Origin: Meandrina meandrites
Taxonomy: Eukaryota; Cnidaria; Anthozoa; Scleractinia; Meandrinidae
Length of the DNA: 64,000 nucleotides
Direction of reading: 5' to 3'
NCBI GenBank assembly: GCA_963693305.1
Contig: OY855905.1
Location: 46,065,395-46,129,394 of the forward strand
Position 1 is the stretch's first letter. Each line of letters opens with the position of its first letter. The translations under genes and the position numbers were made by a program. Positions 21,341-33,408 of this stretch are shown piece by piece. The notes beneath the pieces are model-generated. The model ran no database searches. It worked only from the letters and a program-made list of their open reading frames with translations, and had not been told where the DNA came from.

Positions 21341-23132
21341 TTTTAAGTCGAAAACGTTCGGTATTAATTTTTAACTTGTATATATTATAGTCTTTGAACT
21401 TTTAAAAATTGTATCCTTTTAGCGAACATTATGTTGATCGATTATTATTATTAATATTAACCACGCGGCCATGGGCCGAGCGCGATTCTTGCTCTGCACG
21501 GGATTTATTATTATTTTTTCTTTTTTTTTGTCGGTGCCCAGACCCAAACATTGTCCCTCAACAATGGACTGAAATCCAGCAGAGAACTCTGTCTATTCTC
21601 CTGAGTAAACTTTTTTTGTTTCGTCTCGTCACCCACAGTATTTAAGATCAAGCTTGTATGTTAATTTTCTTAGTCTGATGATGGTATAGCTTATACCGAA
21701 ATATTACAGTTTATTTTTCAAGATCGTCATTTGTTGTCTAAATTATTGGGCACAATGAACATATTCGGGTTATCCTTCGTCCTTTAAGATCCTGCTTACT
21801 TCGCAAGTTTGTTTTGCCAGAAACGACGGTCACTGATTTATTTTCAATTTCCTGAGTATTTCTTGTGGGTTTAGGCAATTGAAGTGAATTTTTGGCTGTT
21901 TCAACAAAGCGAGTTCAGAGATCTGAAGGAAAACAATTTTGCTGAGGTAAGCACTTGCAAGGATTACGTCATTTTTAGAAAAATTACCGCCGTCCTAAAG
22001 ATAGCAGTGAACAACGCAAAGCTTGAAATGTGTGACTCGCGTGACTACTTTTCTACGGCCCTAACTCACGGCACAAACCAAATACATTTAATCGTGCCTT
22101 TTACGTAGAGAAAATAGCTGTTATAAATAGCTTTCTAAAAGGGGAATGCTTTTCGTTTAATTCATGCCCATACAGGTCCCAAGCCTCCCAAGCGAAGTTC
22201 CAGTTTAAGACCATTACGTCATCATAAATTTCACAACGGCTATGAGCGACGGTGCAGTTATACGTGTCGTGTTGACCAAGTGATGTGGTGATTACTGTAA
22301 TCAGTGAATCGTCAAGGACTGCATTGGAATGTGCACCGCGTTACGAATGTAGTGCTAAGAAACTAAGTAACGTTTTAGCGAGAGAAAACAGTTAAATTTT
22401 AGAAGTGCGGTAATAAATTCTAAAAGATCTTCTTTTTTTGTCGGTGAGCAGAGCCAAACCTCCACTCGACCAAATCTTGATCCGGACTTTGAATCACGCA
22501 ACGTGTGATGTTAATTCGCCAAGTTGAAGCCTTAATGTACGGAAAATTTCACGGATATTATTTTCCTTATTTTGTATAAAATATATTTTCTGGTGGTTTT
22601 CTCGAAGCGTTGGATTCGAAACAAACATAAAACCCCTAAAATGTATTACGTCAACCATGGAATGCGCAAACGTTGCAGCCTTCACTTTCGCTACGTGACA
22701 AATATGATCGTGCTTACTTCGCAAGTTTCTTTCGCCAGAAGCGACGGCCATTAATTTATTTTCAATTTTCCAAGAATTTGTTGTGGGTTTAGGCAATTGA
22801 AGTGAATTTTTTACCTGTTTCATCAAAGCGAGTCCAGAGATCTGAACGCTCCGCGCCTCGCAGATTTTGCTCTGCACTGACTTTTTTAGTTTTCTTTGTC
22901 GGTGACCAGCCTGATGCCCCCACTCGGCCAAACCTCGAGTCACGCAACATTTTTTTTGTCGGTAACTAAACTCCGCTTAGAGCCAGATCTTGAGTCACGC
23001 AATGTTTAATACCCTGGTCCTGTTTGCTGTGAAATGTCTGTTTCTTAATCTTTCAACACAAAGAAAACAGTCAATTTTCGTGCCAAGAAATAAAAATAGG
23101 TTAAGACTTATAAATAAACACCATTACGTCAT
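21341..23132. other. Repeat-rich non-coding stretch
   Basis: No gene seen. A block around GGATTACGTCATTT and ATTACCG (21960-22010) recurs near 30550. A second block around TGGAATGTGT(T/C)GA.GTT occurs near 23140 and 30795. Fragments with TTTGTCGGTGA.CAG occur at 21525, 22438, 22897 and 22950. They look like pieces of one dispersed family in several states of decay. Confidence 0.45.
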
Positions 23133-23740
23133 TTATGGAATGTGTTGATGTTGCAACATTCCCAATAGTTTAGCTGAGTTTTCACAAATACCTTCTGGCC
23201 CCTCGGAGTCGTATTTGCCCACAACTCGGCTCCCCAGGGTCGCCTCGATGGGGGCTATTACTCCTCCGTGGGGCCAAACAGTATTTGTGTGATGCCATCG
23301 TTCTGGGGAGTTTTTTTTTTGAAAGGTCTGTAAGACGTTAAAGCATTCATTGTATTCTACCTTTCCTTTACATATGTTCCGCAAATCTTCAGTCAAGGTT
23401 GGAAATTCCTTTAAGTCATCTAGAAAAGATGCTGATAGACGATTGCTCTCTTTGTAAAGATTGGAGCAAAACGATTCTTATTCACTCATAATTGATTTGG
23501 GGTTAACTGCTGTTGTGCCATCGCTTTTTAAAATCTTACGTAAACAATTTTTTTCCTTATTTGATTTTTCCAAATTCAAAAAATATTTGTTATTTTTTTT
23601 TCGCCTTTTTCATACCAAGTTGTACGGGAACGAAAAATAGCACCTTGAGTGATATATTCATATAGTTGGTCGTATTCCGCCTGTAAACGTTCCAAATCTT
23701 CAACATTTTGTTTCGATTTTGTATTTTAACAAATCCTATA
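23133..23740 (-). mobile_element. L1/Tx1-like LINE ORF2, segment before RT (decayed)
   Basis: The minus strand encodes the linker before the RT domain of Tx1/L1-like ORF2. Upstream lies TTWYEKGEKNNKYFLNLEK (near 23610). The segment LTEDLRNICKG with ECFNVLQTF follows (23300-23390). The reading frame breaks soon after, where the conserved P-G-DG motif should follow. Endonuclease and RT core are absent. Confidence 0.7.
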
Positions 23741-23789
23741 AGACACGCTTATCAACAACGTCCTTAAATTATTCTTCGAGCTGAGGGAA

Positions 23790-24940
23790 ATGTCTTGCGG
23801 GAAGGAGCAAGTCATTTGGCACAGCGACCCCGCGTATGCGGCGCGGCAGCTAACACACTGGCTCAAAATTCCAGAGCCCCTTTGGTCGAAGTTTGAGGAG
23901 ATGTGTTCGTTTATTCACAACAAGGTAGTGCCGGCCGAAGCCGTGCCGCGAGAGATTCAGGATTACTTGCAGCGCACAGAGAGAAAGAGTGGAGACAGCA
24001 AAAGGCTGGTGGGCTTATTGTCTGCTGAGAAGCTGCTGGTGTACGAGCCGCTGCTGCGCTGGTACGTGTCGCACGGGGCGGTGGAAAAGGCTGTCTACAG
24101 CACCATTGACCATCAAGCAACCAAGGTCTTCACCTGGTTCGTGGAGAAGTTGACCAGCGCGCGTCGCACAGGAGACGTGGAAAAAAGCAAAGCGTTGCTT
24201 GCTGAGGTGTTCAAACTGTTGGGCAACAGCAGTTATGGAAAGCTCCTCGAAGCGGTGGAGCGCAAAACAAACGTGATCTACACGAAAGATGCGAAGGTGG
24301 GAGACAGCGCTCTGCGTAGTGCATACTTCAAGGATCTTGATGAGCCCGACCAAGCGTATGAGTTGGAGAGTCGGGAGTCACGGGTCGTGATTAAACGGCC
24401 GTTGCAGATCGGGATCGCTGTGTATCACCAGGGTAACTGTGAATGCTGGAATTTTATTACGACTTCCTGGACAGGTATTTTGACAGATTGGATTTTGAGC
24501 TGATTCAGATGGACACGGACAGAAGCTACATGACAATCAGTACAGGAAGTGCTGGAAGACATCGTTTAATCTGAGCCGAGCGAACAGTTTAAGGGAGAAT
24601 AGAAAGAGTGTCTGCCCTTGAACAAGTGGAGTGGCCGCACGCCACGGCTCTTCAAGCTCGAGTGCGAAGGCAGCATGATTGTGCTCTGTCTGTGTTACTA
24701 TGTCAATGAGCAAGAGATCGGGGGTGTCGAAATGACTGAACGAAATCATGTGGCAACGATTCAAGGCCGCGTTGGAAGGAAGCAAAGACATAGCAACAAA
24801 AAGAGGCTTTTGCATGAACAACGGGCGAGTGGTAACTTATGAGAACAGAAGCTGGGTCTGAGCGCCTATTACGAGAAACGCTTGTGCTGGCTGACGGCAT
24901 CAGCATGGAGCCTATTCAATATCACCTTTAGCCGGCATCA
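23790..24940 (+). pseudogene. Polinton/adintovirus-like protein-primed DNA polymerase B fragment
   Basis: The first 237-codon frame contains polymerase motif B (KLLGNSSYGK, residues 142-151) of family B enzymes and resembles the pPolB of Polintons and related adintoviruses. The catalytic motif C (MDTD) lies at about 24509-24520 but in another reading frame, so a frameshift separates the two. A further downstream piece (24600-24940, with RTPRLFKLE) matches the C-terminal region. The exonuclease and palm motif A parts are missing upstream. A replication enzyme of a former viral-type transposon, now clearly non-functional. Confidence 0.65.
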
Positions 24941-25611
24941 GCCAGCGGAAGGGCAGTATCGGTACGACAAGCAGCTCCTCACGCACGAAGCCGCGCTTGG
25001 GGCCGTCGTGCAAATAGTAAAGAACCGGTTCGTTTGGTTTGATCACAGCTCTTTCAAGCGCAAAGATCTTCAAAGACCATATTGGATCTGTGCCACGTTT
25101 ACCGCCACCTTTTAACTCACCCGGCTGGTACAAATACCTGGTATTCACGAAGAAGGGAAACGTTTTTTCACTTTCGCCTACAGGTTTCAAATAAGGAGTG
25201 GCTGGTTTCGCGGCAACAGCTTTTTCTTTGAGGCGTTTGTGGGCTTTTTGCCAATAAGCCGCGCGACTTTATTCTTTAGAGCTGAAACAACTTCAAGCAG
25301 TCTTTTGACCCAAGCGGTCGACCGCTGACCAGTTGGCACCCGCATTTCAACATCATACATCATACATCATATCATATTTCGTTTGATTTGGTTTACATTT
25401 ACCCGAGAACTAGACTCGTATATTTTTACTTTTTGAGGGTGAAATTTTAGCTCAAAACATGAACCTGAGGCTTGCGTGACCAAGTGCGGTTTCCATGGAA
25501 ACAATACATCTGCCAATCAAAATATGGTCGTTTTTGTTCATCCCCCCAAGGTAACCTACCTCCACACAAAAAAATGAAGGGGGGTTAAACATTTTCATTT
25601 CCAACTTTGCT
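24941..25611. other. Stretch between polymerase and minus-strand genes of the Polinton-like remnant
   Basis: No intact frame. Short low-complexity CATCATACATCATA repeats lie near 25350. Confidence 0.4.
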
Positions 25612-25899
25612 TCACTCTCTCAGAGAACGGTTCTTAAGTAGTGAGCTTTGGCTCATCATGACCTTCAAGCAGATACCCTTCTTGTTGCACCTGTGGTAAA
25701 GTGCATACACCGGGTGAAGGATGTGTGACAGAGTTTTAATCAAGTGCTTTGTTGTGATAAGCGCGGCGTTGGCCAGAGCAAGTAAGCGCCCGTATTTCAA
25801 AGCAAGACCGCCCACCAAAGCGGACATTTCGTTTTTGATAATGTAGTCATTTTTAAGATATTTTTTCAAAGCTTCAATATCTTCAATCGGCACCAACAT
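25612..25899 (-). pseudogene. Unassigned gene piece of the Polinton-like remnant
   Basis: A 95-codon frame with an amphipathic start (EDIEALKKYLKNDYIIKNEM) and an alanine/leucine-rich middle. It is placed just downstream of the probable capsid gene on the same strand. I do not recognise the family. Its position suggests a gene, or the end of a gene, of the same element. Confidence 0.3.
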
Positions 25900-26200
25900 G
25901 CCAACACCTCTGGCGAAAAGCGTAAGAACGCTGTTAATAAAGCTGTCAGTTGCCTTGGCACCAATGAAGGACAGGTAATTTGTTCAGTACTTTTCAACTT
26001 CTTTATCAGTCAAACGCTCACCTGCTTGTGTGTTAGCTGCACACCGATTGCTTCTTTGGCTTTGCCTGTTGAAACAAGGATTGAAGCTTCTCGCGGAAAG
26101 CTGGAAAGTCAGGTCCTTGTATCTATGCTTGCATCTCTGATGGTTCAGCTTCCAGCAGATTCATGATGACAGCTCCTTCTTGTTCTTTACATAAAAAGGA

Positions 26201-27278
26201 TTAGAGTGGGCCAGGCATTGTATATAACTCTTCAGAGACTGAGGTGGTTCTTTGTAGCTCTAACTGAACGTCATCCTTTGTGTTCACCAAACGGAGCCTG
26301 CTACCGTGCATGTTGTTGTAGCTCACGGAGGAAAGGTCAATGAGAAGCCCGAACTTTTTATCTGCGTAAAACTTTGTGGCATTATTAAAGATGTTTTGGG
26401 CTGCGTGTTTGCCAAAGAACCTGAGAACTTCTTCCCACATGTCTTTCCCCTCAACGCCATAACTGTACACCCTATTTGACACGCCGTTCATGCTGAGTTT
26501 TACATTTGTAATATCAGGGTTGAAAAAAGATCCCGTCCGCGGCATGGGGTTCAGCAGAAAGTAGTAGTAGCCTCTTCAAGGAGCGCTTTGAGACGTTGAT
26601 GCTTTCGTTTAAGATTGTATGTGAACCTTTTTTGACTAATATCGTTTTGTAATTATGCACATGCTCGTACATGAACTGTTTGCAGTTAGTATAAGTGCTT
26701 CCTACTTCTCTTGCAAGTTCTTTGTCATAAAAAGCCTCGTAGTCGAGTTGGACGTCGGTTAGCTCATACCTAAGTTTTGTTGGATATGGCCGTCTCACGA
26801 CTACATTTGGCCTCTTCAGTTTTATCTGGAAGACAAGCTCGTCTGCAAGTGGAGGCGGATAAAACACGCCATGATCTCCGTGTCAACGCCTGAGGTTTTT
26901 TGTCACCGGCGTTTGAGCGGATTTTGCATAAATCCTTGGACTGGACACCTTCAAGAAACATGTTGCTGCGCTTTTCCACTGGCAGGAAAAGGTCCTCGAA
27001 AAGTTTATAGACGTCGTGTTTCTCCGACGTTGTTTACGAGAAAGTTGTTGGCCTGACCACTCACCTTCAAGATAAAACAAGAGCCAGCGAACCTGGCATG
27101 AGAAGGATATTCTCTTCAAGCTTGGGCACAGCAGCACAGCAGGGCACAGCAGCAGGGTTTCTTCTGGAAATGCTTTATTTGGGTTAACTGTAACGCGTTG
27201 TTGCACTTTGTCCGCCTTGAGCGTGTTTGGTGTTTTCTCTTCGAACGTTGGTCTGAATCTATCACCCACGACAGCCAT
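26201..27278 (-). pseudogene. Probable major capsid protein gene, Polinton/adintovirus type (broken)
   Basis: Three overlapping minus-strand frames (27278 down to 26883, 26867-26514, 26545-26201) are consecutive parts of one gene separated by frameshifts. The style matches the double jelly-roll major capsid proteins encoded by animal Polintons/adintoviruses: an N-terminal segment starting MAVVGDRF, a central segment, then a C-terminal segment with VYSYGVEGKDMWEE and GSRLRLVN. The linkage to pPolB at 23.8 kb supports this. Identification is by memory of related cnidarian sequences, without a search. Confidence 0.5.
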
Positions 27279-27545
27279 TGTATATTGAAATGAAAATATA
27301 TATATATTCAATGTATAATCATGTCGGAGGCACAAGATCGCTTTGGTGAATAACGACGGTGATGGTGATACAACAGACCCATTTCAGACTGGGGGGAGGG
27401 GGAGGCGTGAACACCCGGACCTAGCGAACAAATGCCAATGGGAACCACCACGATGAATAGGCCGCTTAAGAGCTGCTCACACACTACGAAAACCCCTTTT
27501 ATTGAGGGCAATGTTTTAGGAAGTCGGGTTTACACCTAAGATGCC

Positions 27546-28060
27546 ATGAATATTCAGCTTGCAAACGAAACCTTGACAGATAAATACCTCAGCTACGGAA
27601 AAGATGGTAATGTCTTGAACCTTAAGATCTCGGAAAGATACCCTGGTAAGTTGTTGTTTGCCCAAGAGGTGGCGAGACTCCCATTTTCAAGAATGATGAT
27701 AAAACAATTAATCCCAAGCTGCCAAAATTGGTTACCAAAAGTGCCGTCCCAAAGAGGGCAGCATTAATTAAGCAAAAAAGATGAAGAGATCGAAAAAATT
27801 AACCAAAATCGCACAGAGCAGCAGGAAGTTATGAATAACGAAAATGATGAACCTGTTGTTCGAGAACGCGCCAATGAAAAGTTTCAGCAAAATATCGAGA
27901 AGCGAAACGCAATTTTTAATCAGAGAGTGCCAGAGAGAAGGGCTGTCCTTGCGAGAGCGATTGAAAGCAATCTTAAAAAAATATCGCACTGTTACCGCCG
28001 TTGTGATTGCCGTTGGCACATCGATTGCCACCATTCTCAAAAAATCTTAAATCAGTGGCC
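27546..28060 (+). pseudogene. Small Polinton-linked gene with C-terminal membrane segment (broken)
   Basis: Opposite in direction to the capsid gene, this frame starts MNIQLANETLTDKYLSYGKD. It is broken near 27700, continues with a charged coil (EIEKINQN), and ends in one hydrophobic helix (TVTAVVIAVGTSIATIL) in a shifted frame. Related coral genes with a C-terminal membrane segment accompany Polinton-like elements, by recall. Function unknown; possibly a minor virion or membrane-anchored protein. Confidence 0.4.
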
Positions 28061-29189
28061 GGACGCTGGGCAAAAAAATAGCCAACATTCTGTTTTTGGT
28101 ATATTAGATTTGAGGGTGACTTGTTGGTCTGGTCTGTTAACTTTTGATGCTCCCCCCCCTGCTCATACTTGTTGCACCCACATTTTGTGCTTGTGTTTAC
28201 CTCGTTGTTGATCCCAAGTTTCATCCCCGCTTCCGCTTGCTTGAGCTGGTTGTTGTAGCCAACTGCGCTGTCTGTGTTAATCACCATCCAGGAAGGCATC
28301 AATCAGGCCCCCGGACACACAGCAAGGTTGAGCCGCACCTTTGCCTCGTCGAAGGCAATTTGGTATCTTTGAATCGACAAGGAACTCGCGTTGCACCTCC
28401 TTTACGTGGCCGCCTGAGCCAAGTATGCTACTTCTCACGTTCACCTGTGAACCAAGAATAAAGTAAACGGAAGCTTCTATCGACTGGTTTATTCTCGACG
28501 AACCTGCCTGGGTCAACCCTTCAACTGAGTTTGTACAAAACCTTTCTTCTTGTGCATTTGCATCTTCATCTGTCTCGATGTAATAAATCAAGTAACTCTT
28601 TGACCCTGAACCGCCTTCGTCCGAAATTTATTAAAACCAATACTTGTGACATATATGTAAACACTTCCAAGGCCGTGGTTTGCGCCTCTTATGACACGAA
28701 AATCGCTTGAGGGGTCGACTCCGAACTCAGTACATATTCTTTTGTATCAAGCCACGTCGTTCTTACTGTTAAACTGGCTGAGAGCTGGTTCGCCAGGCAA
28801 AGTGCTTACGCTCTGAATTCCTCCCATCTGAAACAGTGTTCGACGAACAGGTGGCAAACTCAGAGGTGAGTGATCTTTATCGAAAATCTCGCCACTATTA
28901 CCGCAGCCAGTTGTCGCACACCAGACAGCGAAGTTGAGCTGTTGTGGCCAGTAGCTCATATTAGGACCGACTAGCCTTGTCTTGGACTCTTTCTCTGAAT
29001 GGTGGGTCAGTTTGGTTTTTGAAATATCTCTCTGAACTTTGTTGTGAAATATTGGTCCGGTGTGACGTAAATATGCAGTTGGTCCTTTAATAGTTTTTTC
29101 AAACTCGGTGCTGCATCGTGAAAGCCAATCGCTGCAATAGGCTTAGATGAGCCTTTTGCGCCACTTCGTGTCAGCTGAGAGGGAACCAT
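28061..29189 (-). pseudogene. Polinton-linked probable minor capsid/penton-like gene (broken)
   Basis: Several minus-strand frames in series (29189-29007, 28959-28747, 28591-28277, then about 28240-28061) look like pieces of one gene of about 370 codons. Features include an N-terminal IAAIGFHDAAPSLKKLL segment and a central LNFAVWCATTGCG segment. The gene follows the capsid and membrane genes, as expected of a virion gene block. The penton suggestion is inference from order and size only. Confidence 0.35.
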
Positions 29190-29645
29190 CCGACAGATTT
29201 ATTGAGCCCCAGTGCTGTTTTCATCTCTTGGTCCCTCCTGTCGGTCAGATGTTGATTGAAAATGTGGGTTAAAAAAAATATTCGATGAGAATTTATCCGA
29301 ACTGCTTGGTATTGATCACAATTTACCATGGAAAAGATATGTCATACATTTGCATTCTCCAACCAATTAATTCATGCATTGCAATTTACTTGACAGAGAA
29401 CAGAATCTGTTAAATGGAAAACTGTCAACTTTTTTACAAACTTTTGCCATAAAAGGAGAGCATATGAAAAGGTGTTTATCAAAGCGGTCCACAAGATGTC
29501 TTCCGTGACGTTTCTGCCGATGAGCATATCACAAATATGACACTTTCAGTCAGAGATGAAAATAATAATCTCTTTGACTTCAATCAATTACCTCTTCAAT
29601 TTCAAATCAAACTAAATTAAACAAAATTAATTTTATTTATTCACC

Positions 29646-29777
29646 ATGTCTTCGGCTAACGTCTTACCAAGCGCTCCCGCTTATGGCGAGGCTGAAGCAC
29701 AAACAGTCTATCTGGCTCTTCCAACTCAACAGCATAACTTTTGTATGAAGGAAACAAACGAAGTTTTGAAATATTAA
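29646..29777 (+). pseudogene. Short 43-codon frame at the right end of the Polinton-like remnant
   Basis: ATG in good context (CACCATGTC) opens MSSANVLPSAPAYGEAEAQ and stops at TAA after 43 codons. Downstream codons in nearby frames keep a coding look for about 60 bases. Possibly a truncated accessory gene of the element. Confidence 0.25.
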
Positions 29778-31060
29778 GCGAAGAAATTGCCCACTATCGG
29801 CAGCGTGGCCGACGTCTCAAAATAAAAGTTCAGTCCATTTGAACATTTTCCATTTTATAAAAGAATGATTGTGTGCTCATCTTACAGCTTACTTTGTGAT
29901 TGAATGTTTCACGCCTTGGTAGCAAAAAATATTAGAGACATCACGCGCGAGGTTGTTGATTGTCTTAATTTTAAAAAGGTACTCGAGGTTGTCTGTTATT
30001 GTACAACCGTTTTGTTTGCTAGCAGAAAAGGTCTCTGAAGAGTCCCTTGGCCGGGAGGAAACGCTGCGTCAGACTAGCCACGAAATATTTATTCACAAGT
30101 AACTGTCAACTTTCATTGTCGTTTTGTTTATGCCTGTTAAAGTTCGTATTACCAACTATTTTTCCATTCTGGTTTAATTGGCAAAAAGACGTCAGAAGAT
30201 AACAAATGTGGCAATTCAAGCGATAAAAATTCACAGTCCCTTACATATTTCGCAGTAGAAAGTCAATAAATATCTAAACAGTCCGATCAAGTCAAATGCA
30301 ACTGTTTTCACAGAATGATCAAGAACTTTAATATGTTTTTTCCTTGAAGGTTTCAATAACAGCCAAAAAGCAGTGAAATACGACTCCGAGGGGCTAAACG
30401 GTATTTGTGTGATCCCGGCTTAACTACTTTCCCTTAGACAACGAAATACATGCGATCTTGTTTTTCTTGAAATGCTGAAATCGACAGTCGTCCATTTTTC
30501 TGAAATTTTCCGAATATCTTTATACTTTTGCCATAGTTATGCCTTGACATGTGAGGATTACGTCATTTGTAGGGAAATTACCACTCTGCTAATTCCCACG
30601 GGCCAAGATATCGAAATAAACCAGATTTTTTTATATTTCGCCAGAAACCAAAGTCAGATCTATCTATCTGTTTTCTATTCGTGCAATACAAGCATTTGAC
30701 TAAAAGCAAATACCGAAATTTCATGCTACGAAACCAAAAACAGGTTTGAACGCGCTTCAATTTATAAGTAAAGACCATTAATTTACATCACTTCTGGAAT
30801 GTGTCGACGTTACAACCTTCTCTATCAGTGTACCTCAGTTTCACTCAAAAGTGCAAATTCTCTTTTTTTGTATCTCCTGTTAGGAAATTTGCTGGTCTTT
30901 CTTTTGCTAAAAAATTCAAAAAGAAAAGGTATTTTGGTTTCCGAGATAGAGGCAGAAAACGAATTCGAATTTGTAATTACCGACAACTGCGCGTCGACAA
31001 GTTCCTGTCATCGCTTTCTGATTTCATCGTTAAACATCACGCGCGCCTGCATGTTACTAA
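29778..31060. other. Intronic stretch
   Basis: No gene. It contains diverged copies of the dispersed blocks seen at 21960 and 23140 (here near 30550 and 30780-30850), implying an older shared repeat. Confidence 0.4.
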
Positions 31061-31175
31061 AACGAGGAATGGGGAATGGGGAATGGGGAATGGGAAACGG
31101 GAAATAGGAAATGGGGAATGAGGAATGGGGAATGGGAAATGGGAAATTGAATTGGGAAAACGGAAGTGGGAAATT
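31061..31175. repeat. GGGAATG minisatellite
   Basis: Variants of the heptamer GGGAATG run for about 115 bases, with increasing degeneracy to the right (GGGAAAT, GGAAATT). Confidence 0.9.
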
Positions 31176-31234
31176 GAAAATGGAAAATTAAAAATGTGTC
31201 AATTGTAAATAAGATATGAAATTCTGATCTAATC

Positions 31235-33080
31235 AGAAGTTTTTTTCCTCTTGATCGTACGTGAATCAAAGGGCGAAGAATTACTGATTGCGGAGGGTGA
31301 ATCGAAATATAGATTTCGAAGGTCTTCCTTTATTTTTTCCGAAGAAAATTTCGATCTTGCCCGCTCACGGAGCAATTCCGCCCTGCTAGTTCGGTGTGTT
31401 TTCATTTCGCGGGGAGACGAACTAGCCCACGAAAGCTTTTTGTTTACCAACCGTTGTAAATATGAAAGGAAAAGTTGGCAGTGGAAATAAAGGCCTTAAA
31501 GTTCTCCGAAAGGCGAGTATTCATTCTCTTTATTGGCAAAATCAAGTTATAGCTTTAGACGTTTTAGGCCGTAGTTTGTCGATCGTTGTTTGTGCATTCG
31601 CACTGATTTTGACGCCCATTGTGATTAATTGCTAACTGCAAGTCGCTGGTTTACAGACTCGATTTATCCTTTTAAACTCCTTGCTTTTCTGCTGCTTTTC
31701 TCCAAAACCGAGTACTGCTTATCACCACTCAAGAATATGAGATGCTTTGATAAAAAATAGTCAAAATTATTCTCGCAATATAGTGCCGTGTGCAGGCCGC
31801 GACCAAACTACACATTTCAGCTTCATTCAGTTTCACTTTCGCAAACTTTTTATCAAAATAAAATACTGTGGGAACCAACACAGAGGTTATTGACACGATA
31901 ACTACAAAAATCAATGTAAATATAGCTAGAAAAAATGTGTTGTAAGTGCTTTTCAGTCCCGGAAGTAGGCTTAATTAACTTAAAGAACTCACACGCCGAA
32001 ATGGAGTTAAAAGTGTTTCGTGACTCGTCGATTTTTTTTTTGCGCTCTGTTTTGGTGTTACATTGTGATTTTTTCATCGTTTCAGATGCTTTCCTCTTTT
32101 TTCCTAATGACCTTTTGTGAACTTATTTTGTTTGGCGGTAAACAGATCATTCTTCACTCTTGTCGTAGCTTAGCGATCGACTCAACATTGGATGCGCGCG
32201 TATAATACAAACACATTTTGCAAAACAATCTTTGTAGGTTTTTTTAAAGTAGGCTTTGGGTCGGTCCGTACAGTGAAAAATGTGACCTCGGTCTTGAAAA
32301 TGCTGCCCTCGGACTGCGGTCTCGGGCAGCATTTTCAAGACCTCGGTCACACTTTTTCACTACACGGATCTCCCAACCGGCAAATAACATATATATTTTC
32401 CTTGTAAGAATTCTCGGGTTTGAAAAGCATTGCGCGCCTATGTAGAAAATATATATCGCCCGTATTTATTGTGTCTGTGTATATATGGTATATATTTCAA
32501 CTCAACAGCAAAGCCGGGAAAGCCAGAGAATAATGAAATAAATTTCGTCGAAGATAAACTTGTATTGAGCCGAAGCAAAAAAATGTACTGATTTGTTTAT
32601 ATATTATATTTTTTCAAGGCGATACGCGCTGTCGGCTTCGAATAGAAGGCGGCAATCGAAATCAAGAGAAAGTTCAAATTCACACTCATTTGATCACTAG
32701 CTATCACTCCAGAAATTTCTCCACTGATTCAGTAAACTTACCGAATACAGTACTATTTCCATTGAAAAGTCTGGAGAAAAATCAAGTCATTGTCCGTGAT
32801 TTATGTATTCATAAAAAATGCGAGCGAAATATCCGTTGAAGGCTACAAAATGTTGATCTACTGCAGCTAGTTGTCGCGTAAACCGTTATCCGGCCATAAC
32901 CATCCGTTTTGAATCTACTTGAAACCTGCCCACCTTTTCACTTTAAGCTGCAAAGAAGTAATTTTATTCGGTAAAAAAAATGAAATAAAGACCTTCGAAG
33001 TTTGCATTTCTATTCACACTGCGCATTCAGTAATTCTTCGCCCTTCGATTTTCGTGCGATCAAGAGGAAAAAATTTCTAA
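31235..33080. mobile_element. About 1.85-kb element with roughly 90-bp terminal inverted repeats
   Basis: TTTTTTCCTCTTGATCG at 31240 and its complement near 33060 are the outer ends. Inner matches include GGGCGAAGAATTACTGA and TTCGAAGGTCTT (31270-31325 versus 32992-33050). No transposase frame is visible between them. A younger hairpin sits at 32273-32360. Probably a decayed DNA transposon. Confidence 0.65.
32273..32360. repeat. 88-bp near-perfect hairpin
   Basis: The arms read GTGAAAAATGTGACC then CTTGAAAATGCTGCCC. The complement is GGGCAGCATTTTCAAG then GGTCACACTTTTTCAC. The loop is about 15 bases. Likely a very short MITE. Confidence 0.85.
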
Positions 33081-33183
33081 TTTTTTCTAAAACTTCTAGC
33101 AATAATACCTCTTCTTGTGTAGATACAGTTTATTTAAACCACTACGCGCGGATATTTAGTGCCGTTATTTTTTCAATACAATA

Positions 33184-33406
33184 GAGAGGTTAAGCATGAC
33201 GTTTACGGCAAACGGCAAAAATCGAACTTTTGGTGTCTGATTTTAGCCGTTTGTACAATTTAGGGAAATTGTTTGCATTTACTGTGATTAAGGGATTTTT
33301 TTCCTATTTTTCGACTGGCTTTATGTAAGTGCTAAGGAAAAAGTGAGCAAAATCAGAATTATTTTTGCCGTTTGCCGTTTGCCGTAAACGTCATGCTTAA
33401 CCTCTC
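33184..33406. mobile_element. 223-bp MITE with TA duplication
   Basis: The ends GAGAGGTTAAGCATGACG and CGTCATGCTTAACCTCTC are perfect inverted repeats, continuing with TTTACGGCAAACGGCAAAAAT. TA stands on both sides, as for Tc1/mariner-mobilised elements. Confidence 0.85.
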
Positions 33407-33408
33407 TA

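Noticed and set aside
21326..21350. CTGATGA...GAAA motif after the Penelope fragment (also 21676-21700)
   Set aside because: Core words fit a hammerhead, and the second has a good GGTATA/TATACC stem. However, an extra base follows the CUGANGA box, and I could not find stems I or III.
24015..24353. Minus-strand frame opposite the polymerase fragment
   Set aside because: Shadow of the plus-strand coding sequence, which has the recognisable polymerase motif.
30799..31121. Two overlapping frames running into GNGEWGMGNG repeats
   Set aside because: They translate the GGGAATG minisatellite.
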